64,000 nucleotides of DNA, from assembly GCA_017435865.1 (NCBI GenBank), contig JAFSEF010000101.1, positions 1 to 64,000 of the forward strand. Direction: 5' to 3'. The translations under genes and the position numbers were made by a program. Position 1 is the stretch's first letter; every line of letters starts with the position of its first letter. Below the pieces are notes generated by a model. The model did no database searches, was not told the origin of the DNA, and saw only the letters and a program-made list of their open reading frames with translations. Positions 1-11,100 of the stretch are shown here, in pieces. Origin of the DNA: Clostridia bacterium. GTDB lineage: Bacteria > Bacillota > Clostridia > Oscillospirales > Acutalibacteraceae.

Positions 1-40
1 AAAAATATTTGTAGTATATTTATTTAAAAGGAGGGAAGTC

Positions 41-877
41 ATGTCACTTGTAACTATGAAATCACTGCTTGCAGAAGCCGATCAGTGCAAATGTGCTGTT
101 GGTGCTTTCAGTGTCGGCAATATGGAAATGGTGATGGGAGCTGTAAAGGCTGCTGAAGAAATGAATACACCTATCATTCTGCAAATTGCCGAAAAACGAC
201 TTCTGAATTCACCCTTGGAATTAATGGCACCTATGATGGTTTCGGCCGCCCGTAACAGTAAAGTCGCAATTGCTGTTCATCTTGATCACGGACTGACTTT
301 TGACTGTGTTCAACGTGCACTTGAGTACGGATTTACGTCGGTTATGCTCGATGCATCTCTGTATCCGTATGATGAAAATATTGCCATGACAAAGCAAGTT
401 GTTACAGTTGCATCCAGGTTCAATGCCACAGTTGAAGCTGAACTTGGAGTTGTCGGTGGTAATGAGGGTGATACCGAAGAACACGTTATTACTTGTACCG
501 ATCCTTCCGTTGCTGCAGATTTCTGTGAACAAACCGGAGTTGATGCATTGGCTGTCGCAATCGGCAATGCACATGGCAATTATCCGGTTTTGCCCTCTTT
601 GCGTTTTGATATACTCGAACAGATTCATTCAGCTGTTGATGTACCACTTGTCTTGCATGGCGGCACCGGCATCACTGACGATATGTTCAGAAGGGCGATT
701 TCTCTCGGCATACGTAAAATCAATATAGCTACTGCAAGTTTTGACAATCTTGCGTTGTTTGCTCAAAAATGTTGTGCTGCTTCTGATTCTGTTGATTACT
801 TTAAATTGTCGGATCAGATGGTGCAAGGCGTATATGAAAATGTAAAAAGACATATAAGAGTTTTTAACGGAGAATAA
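41..877 (+). CDS. iolJ: IolJ-type class II aldolase (2-deoxy-5-keto-gluconate 6-phosphate aldolase)
   Basis: This 278-residue protein is a class II, zinc-dependent fructose-bisphosphate aldolase family member. It carries HLDHG at residues 80-84, GNAHGNY at 175-181 and LHGGTG at 205-210, which hold the catalytic Asp and the three zinc-ligand histidines, plus the phosphate-binding KINIAT stretch at 226-231. In an inositol operon the expected reaction is cleavage of 2-deoxy-5-keto-D-gluconate 6-phosphate into DHAP and malonate semialdehyde. The start is set by AAAGGAGGGA just upstream of the ATG. It is the first gene of the visible operon, and only 40 bp precede it, so the promoter and any transporter or regulator lie outside the window. 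A GatY/KbaY-type tagatose aldolase is the main alternative; the neighbours make IolJ more likely. Confidence 0.88.
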   Translation: MSLVTMKSLLAEADQCKCAVGAFSVGNMEMVMGAVKAAEEMNTPIILQIAEKRLLNSPLELMAPMMVSAARNSKVAIAVHLDHGLTFDCVQRALEYGFTSVMLDASLYPYDENIAMTKQVVTVASRFNATVEAELGVVGGNEGDTEEHVITCTDPSVAADFCEQTGVDALAVAIGNAHGNYPVLPSLRFDILEQIHSAVDVPLVLHGGTGITDDMFRRAISLGIRKINIATASFDNLALFAQKCCAASDSVDYFKLSDQMVQGVYENVKRHIRVFNGE

Positions 878-899
878 AGAAAGAAAAGGAGCCGTATAA

Positions 900-1916
900 A
901 TGAAATACATCGAATTTGACAAATCCAAAAAATATGATCTGATTCTTTTGGGAAGAGTAGCAGTTGATTTCAATCCTGTTGACTACAATTGTCCCTTGAA
1001 TGAAAGCACAACATTCAAAAGATACCTCGGCGGTTCTCCTGCTAACATTGCAGTCGGTCTTGCAAGATACGGCAAGAAATGCGGTTTCTTTGCACGTGTA
1101 TCCGATGATCAGTTCGGTACATTTGTTACTGACTTCTTTAACAATGAAGGCATTGATACTTCCAGAATTGTGCGTTGCAAAAACGGTGAAAAAATCGGTC
1201 TTACCTTTACTGAAATCAAATCTCCGACAGACAGCAGCATTGTCATGTACAGAAACGAAGCTGCCGACCTGAAGCTTGAATGTGCAGATATTGATGAAGA
1301 ATACATCAAGGAAGGTGCTGCACTGCTGATTTCAGGAACAGCACTTGCTGAAAGTCCCTCAAGAGAAGCTTCTCTGAAATCTCTTGCTATTGCAAAGAAA
1401 AACAACATCCCCGTCATTTTTGTTATTGATTACCGTGCATACAACTGGAAATGTGAAGATGAAATTTCTGTTTACTATTCTCTTGTTGCTGCACAGGCTG
1501 ACATTATTGTAGGTTCCAGACCGGAATATGACCTTACAGAAAGACTGATCGGTCTTGACGGTACCGATGTTGCATCTGCTGCTTACTGGCAGAACTGCGG
1601 AGCAAAAATTGTTATCATCACACATGGTAAAGACGGATCGACCGCATACACAAATGACGGTAACAGCTACTCCATTAAACCGTTCCCGGTAAAACTGCTT
1701 AAATCATTCGGCGGTGGTGACGGTTATACCTCTGCTTTCCTTTACAGCCTTTTTGAAGGCAAGGAAATCATCGATTGTCTTGAATTCGGCAGTGCCGCTG
1801 CAGCGATGCTTGTTGCAAGTCATGCTTGTTCACAGGATATGCCGAATGTAGCACAGGTCGAAAAGTTTATTGCTGACGAAAAAGCTGAATACGGTGAAAT
1901 GGTAGCCCGTGCATAA
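900..1916 (+). CDS. iolC: 5-dehydro-2-deoxygluconokinase
   Basis: A 338-residue PfkB/ribokinase-family sugar kinase. The N-terminal sugar-binding signature GGSPANIAVGLARYG lies at residues 44-58. The C-terminal anion-hole and catalytic motif reads GGGDGY at 271-276, with the base Asp274; the more usual form is GAGD, a conservative change. It should phosphorylate 2-deoxy-5-keto-D-gluconate to the 6-phosphate used by IolJ. The start follows AAAGGAG, 22 bp after iolJ. The full length and the iolJ-C-B-D-E-A-G order make a general fructokinase role unlikely. Confidence 0.92.
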   Translation: MKYIEFDKSKKYDLILLGRVAVDFNPVDYNCPLNESTTFKRYLGGSPANIAVGLARYGKKCGFFARVSDDQFGTFVTDFFNNEGIDTSRIVRCKNGEKIGLTFTEIKSPTDSSIVMYRNEAADLKLECADIDEEYIKEGAALLISGTALAESPSREASLKSLAIAKKNNIPVIFVIDYRAYNWKCEDEISVYYSLVAAQADIIVGSRPEYDLTERLIGLDGTDVASAAYWQNCGAKIVIITHGKDGSTAYTNDGNSYSIKPFPVKLLKSFGGGDGYTSAFLYSLFEGKEIIDCLEFGSAAAAMLVASHACSQDMPNVAQVEKFIADEKAEYGEMVARA

Positions 1917-1928
1917 AGGAGTCTCATT

Positions 1929-2711
1929 ATGTTAGAAAAATTCAAGTTTGACTCTGAAGGTACTAAAACATTATGCGAAATCAACGGCAAAAATGCTGAT
2001 ATGAGAATGAACATTTTTGTCAAATCATTGAAACAGGGAGAAACTTTTTCAATTCTCGATTCAGAATGTGAAACAGCTGTTCTTTTGCTTAGCGGTGAAG
2101 TTGTTTTTGCATGGTGTAGCAGGGAAGAGAGTGCATCCCGTAAAAATGCTTTTGAAAAGAAACCGTATTGCCTGCATATTCCGAGAAACATTTCCGCGGA
2201 AATAAAAGCTGTTGCAGATTGCGAATTTATTGTACAGCAAGCAGACAATGCCAATGATTTTGAACCTGTGTTTTATAAACCTGAAGATACGCTTTATCAG
2301 GAATTCGGTGCAGGTCAATGGAACGGAGCAGGTCACAGGGTAGTTTCCACTATTTTCGATTATGACAATGCACCGTACTCAAACATGGTTCTCGGTGAGG
2401 TATTCAACAAGCCCGGTTGCTGGTCAAGTTATCCGCCTCATCATCATCCGCAACCTGAAGTGTATTATTATCAGTTTAATCCCGTACAAGGTTTCGGTGC
2501 TTGTTTCAACGGTGAAGTTGCTTACAAGAGTGAACATGGAGATGCTTGCTTCATTCATGACGGTGAAGATCATCAACAGGTCACGGCACCCGGTTATGAT
2601 ATGTACTATGTATGGATGATTCGTCATAATGATAATGATCCTTGGTATAAGACCACACGTTTTACTGCAGCTGAACATGAATGGCTGCTTAAAGACGATT
2701 ATTCAAAATAA
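1929..2711 (+). CDS. iolB: 5-deoxy-glucuronate isomerase
   Basis: A 260-residue IolB/KduI-type bicupin protein. The zinc-binding cluster is HHHPQPE at residues 171-177, preceded by SYPP and followed by VYYYQF, as is typical of IolB. It isomerises 5-deoxy-D-glucuronate, the product of IolD, to 2-deoxy-5-keto-D-gluconate, the substrate of IolC. The length is normal for the family. The ATG is preceded by AAAGGAG and lies 12 bp after iolC, so the two are very likely cotranscribed. Confidence 0.93.
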   Translation: MLEKFKFDSEGTKTLCEINGKNADMRMNIFVKSLKQGETFSILDSECETAVLLLSGEVVFAWCSREESASRKNAFEKKPYCLHIPRNISAEIKAVADCEFIVQQADNANDFEPVFYKPEDTLYQEFGAGQWNGAGHRVVSTIFDYDNAPYSNMVLGEVFNKPGCWSSYPPHHHPQPEVYYYQFNPVQGFGACFNGEVAYKSEHGDACFIHDGEDHQQVTAPGYDMYYVWMIRHNDNDPWYKTTRFTAAEHEWLLKDDYSK

Positions 2712-2729
2712 ACAGAAAGGACTATATAT

Positions 2730-4652
2730 ATGGCTATTATGACAATGGGACAAGCTCTTGTCCGTTTTCTCGATAACCAATATGTCAGTTTTGACGGCGT
2801 TGAAACCAAATTCGTAGAAGGTATTTTTACTGTTTTCGGACACGGTATTGTCTGCGGTCTTGGGCAGGCGCTTGATGAAAATCCCGGAAGTCTGAAAGTG
2901 TTACAGGGAAAGAATGAGCAGGGAATGGCTCATGTTGCAGCATCATTTGCTAAGCAGAATAATCGCAGAAAGATTATTGCCTGTGCATCTTCTATCGGTC
3001 CGGGTGCTTGCAATATGATCACAGCAGCTGCTACTGCTACTGTAAACAATGTACCTCTTCTTTTGTTCCCTGCAGATACATTTGCAATCCGTCAGCCGGA
3101 CCCGGTTCTGCAGCAGTTTGAACAACCCTATTCACTTGCCGTTACAACCAATGATGCCTATAAACCTGTTTGCCGCTATTGGGACAGAATTACTCGTCCC
3201 GAACAGATCATGAGCGCAATGATCAATGCAATGAGAGTGCTTACCGACCAGGCGAACTGTGGTGCTGTTTGTATTTCACTTTGCCAGGATGTTGAAGGGG
3301 AGAGCTACGATTATCCCGAAAGCTTCTTTGCAAAGCGTGTGCATAAGATCGTAAGAACTCCTGCTGCTGAAGAAGAAGTTGCAGATATTGCAGCTGTGAT
3401 TGCTGCTTCAAAGAAACCCTTGCTGATTGCAGGTGGCGGTGTCCGTTATTCGGAAGCCGGTGCTGCTGTGGAAGATTTTGCTGTTAAATTTAATATTCCG
3501 ATTGCTGAAACGCAGAACGGTAAGAGCGCTGTTTTGTCTTCTCATTGTCTGAATCTCGGCGGTGTTGGTGTTACAGGTAACGCTGCTGCCAATATGATTG
3601 CAAAAGAAGCAGATGTTATCATTGGTGTCGGAACCAGATTTTCTGACTTTACCACTGCTTCCAAATCTCTTTTCCAGAATCCAGAAGTAAAATTCGTTAC
3701 GATCAATACTGACCGTTTTGATGCTTATAAGATGGATTCTGTCAAGGCTGTTGGTGATGCAAAGGCCACAATTGCCAAGCTTGAAGCTGAACTCGATAAA
3801 GTTTTCTACAAGACTGCTTACACGGATGAGATTATAACTGCAAAAGCTGTTTGGGATGCCGAAATGAAGAAGCTTGCTTCCTATTGCGTTGATGATGCAT
3901 TTGAGCCGCTTATCAAAGCAAGAGATGAAAGCACAATTCCTGAAATGCAGGATCTTTACGGCAGAGGACTTACGCAGACACAGGTTCTTGCCTATATCCG
4001 TGAAAATATCGCTGCAGATGCTATTGCTGTTGCTGCAGCAGGCAGCTTGCCCGGTTGTATGCAGAGAATGTGGACAAGCGATGTTCGTGATACATACAAT
4101 ATGGAATATGGTTATTCCTGTATGGGATATGAAATCGCAGGTGCTCTCGGTTCAAAGATGGCTGAACCCGACAGGGAAGTATATGCTTTCTGCGGTGACG
4201 GCAGCTATCTGATGCTTCATTCCGAACTTGTCACAAGTATTCAGGAAAATATGAAGATCAATGTATTGTTGTTTGACAATATCGGCTTCGGTTGTATCAA
4301 TAATTTGCAGATGTCTAACGGTATGGGGAATCTTGCCACCGAGTTCAGAAAACGTGATGAAAACGGTAACTTGCTTGGTGATCTTATGAAGATCGATTAT
4401 GCCATGAATGCTGCAGCATACGGAGCAAAAACATATACTGTCACAACAATGGACGAACTGAAATTTGCATTGGAAGACAGCAAAAAACAGACAGTTTCCA
4501 CTTTGATAGACATCAAAGTATTACCAAAGACCATGACAGACGGCTATGGTGCATGGTGGAATGTCGGCATTGCAAGTGTTTCTCAAAAGCAGAGTGTACA
4601 GGCTGCTTATAAGAATAAAAAAGAGAATTTTGATAAAGCGAGGAAATATTGA
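2730..4652 (+). CDS. iolD: 3D-(3,5/4)-trihydroxycyclohexane-1,2-dione hydrolase (ThDP-dependent)
   Basis: A 640-residue thiamine-diphosphate enzyme of the acetolactate synthase fold. The N-terminal PYR domain carries the activating Glu63 within KNEQGMAH. A central Rossmann domain follows. The C-terminal PP domain has the Mg-ThDP motif starting GDG near residue 489 and ending FDN near 515-517. It hydrolyses the ring of the diketo-inositol intermediate to 5-deoxy-glucuronate, the step that commits carbon to the pathway. The start follows GAAAGGA. Its TGA stop overlaps the iolE start (TGATG), so translation of the two is coupled. Confidence 0.94.
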   Translation: MAIMTMGQALVRFLDNQYVSFDGVETKFVEGIFTVFGHGIVCGLGQALDENPGSLKVLQGKNEQGMAHVAASFAKQNNRRKIIACASSIGPGACNMITAAATATVNNVPLLLFPADTFAIRQPDPVLQQFEQPYSLAVTTNDAYKPVCRYWDRITRPEQIMSAMINAMRVLTDQANCGAVCISLCQDVEGESYDYPESFFAKRVHKIVRTPAAEEEVADIAAVIAASKKPLLIAGGGVRYSEAGAAVEDFAVKFNIPIAETQNGKSAVLSSHCLNLGGVGVTGNAAANMIAKEADVIIGVGTRFSDFTTASKSLFQNPEVKFVTINTDRFDAYKMDSVKAVGDAKATIAKLEAELDKVFYKTAYTDEIITAKAVWDAEMKKLASYCVDDAFEPLIKARDESTIPEMQDLYGRGLTQTQVLAYIRENIAADAIAVAAAGSLPGCMQRMWTSDVRDTYNMEYGYSCMGYEIAGALGSKMAEPDREVYAFCGDGSYLMLHSELVTSIQENMKINVLLFDNIGFGCINNLQMSNGMGNLATEFRKRDENGNLLGDLMKIDYAMNAAAYGAKTYTVTTMDELKFALEDSKKQTVSTLIDIKVLPKTMTDGYGAWWNVGIASVSQKQSVQAAYKNKKENFDKARKY

Positions 4653-5545
4653 TGCTTGATAAGAACAAAGTAAAACTCGGTATTGCTCCGATCGGTTGGA
4701 CAAATGATGATATGCCTGACCTTGGCAGCGAAAACACATTCGAACAGTGTGTTTCTGAAATGGCACTGGCCGGTTTCACAGGTTGTGAAGTCGGTAATAA
4801 GTATCCGAAGGATCCTGCTGAACTGCATCGTTATCTCGATATCAGAGGAATGCAGGTTTGTAATGCATGGTTCTCTACATTCCTGACCACCAAGCCTTAT
4901 GAAGAAACTGAAAAGGGATTTATTGAACATGTTAAATTCCTGAAGGCTATGGGAGCTAAAGTTGTCGGCGTTTCCGAACAGGGACATTCTATTCAGGGTA
5001 CCGATCTTTCCGTTTTCGATGACAAATATGTTATGAACGACGAAGAATGGGATCTTCTTTGCACAGGTCTGAATAAGCTCGGTAAAGTTGCTAAAGAAAT
5101 GGGCATTGAACTTACTTTCCACCATCATATGGGTACTGTTGTGCAGACAGAAGCTGAAATTGACAGAATGATGGAAAATACCGATCCCGAATTGTTCAGC
5201 CTTCTGTTTGACTCCGGTCATCTGGCATACTGCGGTGAGGATTATATGTCCGTTCTTAAAAAGTATGCAAAGAGAATCAAGCATGTACATCTGAAAGACA
5301 TCCGTCCTGAAGTAGTTGCAAAGGTCAAGGAAAATCACCTCAGCTTTCTGCAGGGTGTCAGAATGGGAACATTCACAGTACCCGGTGACGGAGCAATTGA
5401 TTTTGAGCCCATTTTTGATGTCCTTGCAGAAAATGACTACGAAGGTTATGTTCTTGTTGAAGCAGAACAGGATCCGGCAATTGCCAATCCTTTTGAATAT
5501 GCTGTAAAGGCAAGAAAATACATTGCTGAAAAAGCTGGACTGTAA
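4652..5545 (+). CDS. iolE: myo-inosose-2 dehydratase
   Basis: A 297-residue xylose-isomerase-like TIM-barrel protein matching IolE. It opens with [18 protein letters not shown], a hallmark of this subfamily, and contains metal-site stretches [10 protein letters not shown] and [12 protein letters not shown] in the middle of the barrel. It dehydrates scyllo-inosose (2-keto-myo-inositol) to the diketone used by IolD. The ATG at 4652 overlaps the iolD stop and has GAGGAAAT upstream; a TTG one codon earlier is a less likely start. Confidence 0.93.
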   Translation: MLDKNKVKLGIAPIGWTNDDMPDLGSENTFEQCVSEMALAGFTGCEVGNKYPKDPAELHRYLDIRGMQVCNAWFSTFLTTKPYEETEKGFIEHVKFLKAMGAKVVGVSEQGHSIQGTDLSVFDDKYVMNDEEWDLLCTGLNKLGKVAKEMGIELTFHHHMGTVVQTEAEIDRMMENTDPELFSLLFDSGHLAYCGEDYMSVLKKYAKRIKHVHLKDIRPEVVAKVKENHLSFLQGVRMGTFTVPGDGAIDFEPIFDVLAENDYEGYVLVEAEQDPAIANPFEYAVKARKYIAEKAGL

Positions 5546-5561
5546 GAGAGGTACCGATATA

Positions 5562-7073
5562 ATGGCTGAAGTATTGAAAGTATTTATCAACGGTCAGTTT
5601 GTTGAGTCTGAAACTGACAAGTATTTTGATGTTTATAATCCCAGCACAGGCGAAATCATTGCAAAAGCTCCTTGTTGCACACCTGAAGAAGTGCAGTATG
5701 CAATCGATACTGCAAAAGCTGCTTTTCCTGCTTGGAAGAAGACGCCTGTCATCAAGAGAACGCAGATTCTTTTCAAGGTCCGTGATCTTTTGATTGAGCA
5801 TATGGATGAACTTACATACCTTGTTGCCGAAGAAAACGGCAAGGCATGGAAAGAAGCTGAAGGTGACGTACTCAAGGCCAAGGAAGGCACCGAGAATGCA
5901 CTTCAGATTCCCACTCAGATGATGGGTGACTCTCTTATGGGTACGTCTGTCGGTTTTGATACTGTTCTGTATCGCGAACCTCTTGGCGTTTTTGCAGGTA
6001 TTATTCCTTTTAATTTCCCTGCAATGATTCCTATGGGTTGGATGGCTCCGAACTGCATTGCTGCAGGTAATTGTATGGTGCTTAAGCTCAATTCCCAGAC
6101 GCCCAGAACGGCTCTTCGTATTGCTGAACTTTATAAAGAAGCCGGTCTGCCCGACGGTGTTCTGAATCTTGTTACATGTTCAAGAAACGAAGTTGACGAA
6201 GTCATTCTTGACAATCCTGATATCGCCGGTATCTCTTTTGTCGGATCAACCACAACCGGTAAGCACATTTATTCCCGTGCTGCTGCATCCGGAAAACGTG
6301 TGCAGTGCCTTTGTGAAGCAAAGAACCATGCTCTTGTGCTTGAAGACGCACCCATCACAAGAACGGCCGCTGCCATTATCAACTCTTCATTCGGTTGTGC
6401 AGGCGAACGTTGTATGGCACTTCCTGTTGTTGTTGCGCAGGAAAGCATTGCTGATGCTCTTGTAGCAGAAATCGCCCGTCTTGCCAAGAATCTGAAAATC
6501 GGTGCTGCTTACGATAAGGAAACAGGTCTCGGCCCCGTTATTTCTGCAGCTCACAAACAGAGAGTTATCGGTTGGATCGAAAAAGGTCTTGAAGAAGGCG
6601 CTGAACTTGTACTTGACGGCAGAGAATATTCTGTTGCTGACGAACTGAAAAACGGTTTCTATCTTGGACCGACAATCCTTGATAAAGTACCCCACGATTC
6701 AAAAGTCGGTAATTGCGAAATCTTTGGACCTGTTCTCAGCATTAAGCGTGTCAAAGACTTTGAAGAAGGTCTTGCTGTTATGAATGCAAATCCGTTCGCA
6801 AACGGTTCTGTAATCTTTACTCAGAACGGTTATTATGCAAGAGAATTTGCAAATCGTACTGACGGCGGTATGGTTGGTGTCAATGTCGGTATTCCTGTGC
6901 CTGTCGGTTTCTTCCCGTTCTCAGGTCACAAGCAGTCTTTCTTTGGTGATCTGCATTGCCTCGGCAAAGATGCTGTCCGCTTCTATACTGAATCCAAGTG
7001 TGTCACAACACGTTGGTTCGATGAAGAAGAAATGAAAAAAGAATCCGTTTCCACTTGGGACGGAACAATATAA
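5562..7073 (+). CDS. iolA: methylmalonate/malonate-semialdehyde dehydrogenase (CoA-acylating)
   Basis: A 503-residue aldehyde dehydrogenase of the MmsA/IolA type. The catalytic cysteine, about residue 284, lies in GCAGERCMA, and the C-terminal region has the family-typical GVNVGIPVPVGFFPFSGHK. The usual LGGAKNH is LCEAKNH here, a small local variation. The enzyme oxidatively decarboxylates malonate semialdehyde from IolJ to acetyl-CoA with NAD and CoA. The start MAEVLK at 5562 follows AAGAGAGGT, 16 bp after iolE; an upstream extension in frame would run back into iolE and has no ribosome binding site. Confidence 0.92.
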   Translation: MAEVLKVFINGQFVESETDKYFDVYNPSTGEIIAKAPCCTPEEVQYAIDTAKAAFPAWKKTPVIKRTQILFKVRDLLIEHMDELTYLVAEENGKAWKEAEGDVLKAKEGTENALQIPTQMMGDSLMGTSVGFDTVLYREPLGVFAGIIPFNFPAMIPMGWMAPNCIAAGNCMVLKLNSQTPRTALRIAELYKEAGLPDGVLNLVTCSRNEVDEVILDNPDIAGISFVGSTTTGKHIYSRAAASGKRVQCLCEAKNHALVLEDAPITRTAAAIINSSFGCAGERCMALPVVVAQESIADALVAEIARLAKNLKIGAAYDKETGLGPVISAAHKQRVIGWIEKGLEEGAELVLDGREYSVADELKNGFYLGPTILDKVPHDSKVGNCEIFGPVLSIKRVKDFEEGLAVMNANPFANGSVIFTQNGYYAREFANRTDGGMVGVNVGIPVPVGFFPFSGHKQSFFGDLHCLGKDAVRFYTESKCVTTRWFDEEEMKKESVSTWDGTI

Positions 7074-7095
7074 AAATAACATAAGGAGTAATACT

Positions 7096-8103
7096 ATGCT
7101 TAATATTGGTATTATCGGTGCAGGCCGCATTGGCAAGGTGCATCTTGAATCGATCACCTATCATGTCAAGAATGCTCGTGTCAAATCTGTAGCAGAACCC
7201 TATCTGAACGATGAAACAAAGGCTTTCATTGAAAATATGGGCGTAACTGAAATTTACACAGATTACAAGCAGATTCTTGCTGATCCTGAAATTGATGCTG
7301 TTCTGATTTGCTCTTCCACAGATACTCATGCGTCCATTTCTATGGAAGCTATTGCTGCAGGAAAACACATTTTCTGTGAAAAACCCATCGATCAGTCTAT
7401 TGAAAAGATTGAAGAAGTCAAAGCAGCTCTTGAAGGCAAGAATCTGAAATATCAGGTTGGCTTCAATCGTCGTTTTGACCACAACTTTGCAGCTGTCCGT
7501 GCAGCTGTTAATGCAGGCAGAATTGGTGATCCGCATATTATCAAGATCACTTCCCGTGACCCTGCACCGCCCAATCCGGCATACATTAAGGTTTCCGGCG
7601 GTATCTTCATGGATATGGCTATTCATGATTTTGATATGGCTTGCTTCCTTGCAGGTGCTGATGTTGAAGAAGTTTATGTTGCTGCTACTGTTCTCGTAGA
7701 TCCTGCTATCGGTGAACAGGGGGACTTTGACACAGCTATCATCACTCTTAAGATGTCCAACGGTTCTCTTTGTGTGATTGACAATTCCCGTCGTGCAGCT
7801 TACGGATACGATCAGAGAGCTGAAGTGTTCGGAAATAAGGGTTCCGTTGCAAGTGCCAACGACAGTCTTTCCACTGCTGTTATCTCTGATGAAAACGGCG
7901 TAACCGGTGAAAAACCGCTTTACTTCTTCCTGGAGAGATACATGCAGTCTTACACCACTGAAATGCTTGACTTTGTTGATGCAATTGTAAATGATAAGGA
8001 TGTTCCTTGCGGTATCGATGCAGGCCTGCAGTCTGTTAAGATTGCTTTGGCAGCAAAGAAATCTGCTGTTGAAAACCGTCCTGTCAAACTGTCCGAAATC
8101 TGA
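7096..8103 (+). CDS. iolG: inositol 2-dehydrogenase
   Basis: A 335-residue GFO/IDH/MocA oxidoreductase. The N-terminal NAD-binding motif is GIIGAGRIG, the catalytic Lys96 lies in CEKPID, and the Asp173/His177 pair lies in FMDMAIHDFDM. It oxidises myo-inositol to scyllo-inosose, the first step of the pathway. AAGGAG precedes the ATG. It is the last gene before a strong terminator, so the first enzyme of the pathway is encoded last. A related activity on another cyclitol cannot be excluded, but the operon supports myo-inositol. Confidence 0.92.
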   Translation: MLNIGIIGAGRIGKVHLESITYHVKNARVKSVAEPYLNDETKAFIENMGVTEIYTDYKQILADPEIDAVLICSSTDTHASISMEAIAAGKHIFCEKPIDQSIEKIEEVKAALEGKNLKYQVGFNRRFDHNFAAVRAAVNAGRIGDPHIIKITSRDPAPPNPAYIKVSGGIFMDMAIHDFDMACFLAGADVEEVYVAATVLVDPAIGEQGDFDTAIITLKMSNGSLCVIDNSRRAAYGYDQRAEVFGNKGSVASANDSLSTAVISDENGVTGEKPLYFFLERYMQSYTTEMLDFVDAIVNDKDVPCGIDAGLQSVKIALAAKKSAVENRPVKLSEI

Positions 8104-8125
8104 TTTCTATTAACAAATAATAATT

Positions 8126-8155
8126 GCCCGTATCAGATGAACTTCTGATACGGGC
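8126..8155. terminator. Bidirectional rho-independent terminator after iolG
   Basis: A perfect 12-bp stem (GCCCGTATCAGA and its complement) closes a 6-nt loop. It lies between the converging iolG and ABC permease genes. T-rich sequence follows moderately on both strands, so it can serve both transcripts. Confidence 0.85.
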
Positions 8156-8170
8156 GATTCCTTTATTCAA

Positions 8171-11100
8171 TTATTCAATTGATTTGAGTGACAGGACCAT
8201 GTCGATATGTTTGAGTTTGCGGTTGATGATTAGATTTACTATTGCCGCAAATACAAAAGTGAGAATGATAGCAATGAGGAAAGAGTACCATTCAATACTT
8301 CTGCCAAACATAACAGCATCGATCTCAGCATACGTTATCAATAAATAATGTAATATTATACCGAGACCTGAGCCGAACAATGCACCGATGGCAGTCAGAA
8401 TAATATTCTCTTTGAGAACATAATTGTTGACTTCACTGTCGATAAAGCCCAGGACTTTCAGCGTTGCCAATTCTCTGTTTCTTTCAAGAATATTGATATT
8501 GGTAAGGTTATACAGGACAACAAAAGCGAGTATCAATGCTGAGAAAAAGAAGACTGCAACAACGGCAGTTAATGCATCTGTAATTTCTGAAAGAGACTGA
8601 TTGACGTCACTTGTGAAACTTACGGCCTGAATGCCATCGACCTGCATGAGTTTTGTCGCCATTTGTCCTTTCAGAGAGGATAGTGTTGCCTCATCAGCTG
8701 AATGATATGCATCATTGAGAATGCCGATTGCATAGTTATAGGTGGGATATCTGCTGAATATTTCGGTGTAATAGTCAGGGGACAGATAGATATAATGGAA
8801 TGTGTAATTTTCAACAACACCGGCTACAAATATTTCATAGATCTTTGAGTCACTTGTTTCGATAAAAAGTGTGTCGCCGGCTTTTGTGTTGGTGTCACGT
8901 GCGAACTTCTCAGTGATCAATGCACCTTCGATGGAGGGAATATATGTTTTTCCGGTCTGTCTGTTGTTGAGTCTGATATAATCATTCAAACGATCAGGTT
9001 CGGACGGAACAAACAAATAGACATCTTCTGTTGCATCTGTTCTGAGTGAGAAACCTGTAACAGATTTCATGGAAATAAGCATTGTGGATTGAACCGAATT
9101 GGAGTTAACAACGGTTCTGTATTCACCGGAATTTCCGTCCTGATTATTTTCAAATACGATCTGGAAATCATATTTGGAAATAGCATCATTACCGTATTGT
9201 TTTGAACGAATCGCTGATACGGAATTGTGCATACCCAGACTTGCAAGCATCAAAGCAGAACAACCGGCTATACCGATAATGGTCATAAAGAAACGCTGTT
9301 TATTTCTGAATAGATTACGAGCTGTAACCTTATTTGAGAATTTCATTCTGCTCCAGATAAATCGGATGCGTTCAAGAAGAATACGTTTGCCGGGTTTCGG
9401 CGCTTTCGGACGCATAAGAACAGACGGAGTTGATTTCAGCTCTTTGCGTAAAGCCAGCATTGTAGACAGAAGGGTGCAGGCGAGAGAAGTTGCAATACCG
9501 ATGATTGCACTTCCGATCGGCAAAGTGTAGTGCAATTCAGGTATGGTAAACATAATGCTGTATGCCGCAAATATTGCATACGGGAACACATACATACCAA
9601 CAGCAACACCCAGAGAGCAACCTATAATACTTGCGGAAAGCGAATAAATAATATACTTCGCTGCAATGGAACCGTTTTCATATCCGAGAGCTTTCAAAGT
9701 TCCTATTGTTGTGCGATCTTCGTCGATCATTCTTGTCATAGTTGTCCAGCAAACAAGGGCTGAAACGATAAAGAAGAATATCGGGAAAATATTTGCAAGT
9801 GTCGAAAGGTTATCAGTTGTTGAGCCGAAGCTTGTGTAACCGGGAGTGTCATCACGATCATAAATATTCCAATAAGCACTGCCCAGGGACATAAGAACTT
9901 CATTCGCATCATCAATTTGCTGCTGATAAACTTCTGTTGCATCACCCAATGTGGCATTTACCTGTAGTTTTGCTGTATCCAATGCAGCCTGTGCTGTTGC
10001 TTTACCTGAGGTCAGAGCTTCAATTTGATTGGAAAGTTCCGTAATCATCATCTGCGTTTGAATCTTCTGCAGAGAAAGTTGGAAATCCGTATTCGTGATT
10101 TCATTTCCTGCGGAGGTTAATTCTCTGTTATAGGCGACAAGTTGATTTTCAGCTGTTACAAGTTTTTCATTTGCTGTATTCAGTTCAAGTTCTGCAGCAG
10201 TAAGGCTGATATTGGCATTAGATAATTCGGTATTTGCAGCTGTAAGTTTAGCTTTTTCTGCATCCAGTTGTTGTTGCTGTACAATGAGCTGTGCCTGATA
10301 ATTTTCAAGAACAGGGGTTATGTACGCAACCATTTCTTTTGCAAGGCCTGCTGTTGTATTGTTCTGAATTACATCATAGATCCCCGGGTATGCTGTCTGC
10401 AAAACAGCAACCATTGACTGCACTTCTTCGTTTGTCAATGAATTTTCCTGAGATTCCTGCAATTGCAAAAGGACGGTCTGTGCTGAAGTAATGGCACTTT
10501 GTGTGGAGCCAAGCTGCAATTCAAGGGAATTTACCTGTGAATAGGCACTGTCATATTCTGCCTTTTTTGTGTTGTATTCGGACTTTGCTGTTGAATATTC
10601 AGTATATTTTTCTGCATATGCTGTTGAGTTTGTCTGATACTCAGTGAGCATTTTGTTGTATTCAGTTATGCTCTCATTGTATTCACTTTTGTTAAGTGCC
10701 AAGGATTCTTCTGCATCTGCAAGCGTGACATTGTATGTTTCTTCAGCCTTTGCTAACTGTGCCTTAAGCAGAATCAACGATTGTTCCATTGTTGCAATGC
10801 TTTCTTCAAGCTCTTTGATTTTTGAACCTGCCACGGAATTTGCATCTGACAGCATTGCCTGTGCATCAGCGATTTGTTTCGGCAGAGTCTGTTGCAGATA
10901 ATTGACTCTTGCCTGTAAACGAGGTGCAGCAAGAGTCTTGACCATCGCAACGTATGGAGCAACATGATTCTTATACTCATCAGAGTATGCATCATAAGCA
11001 TCTGAACCTTTTACTTTTACGTAAAGCTCCGTGTAATAATCCTGTTTGAATACGCTTTCAGGGACAATAATGAATGTGCCGACTTTACCGCTGCCGATCA

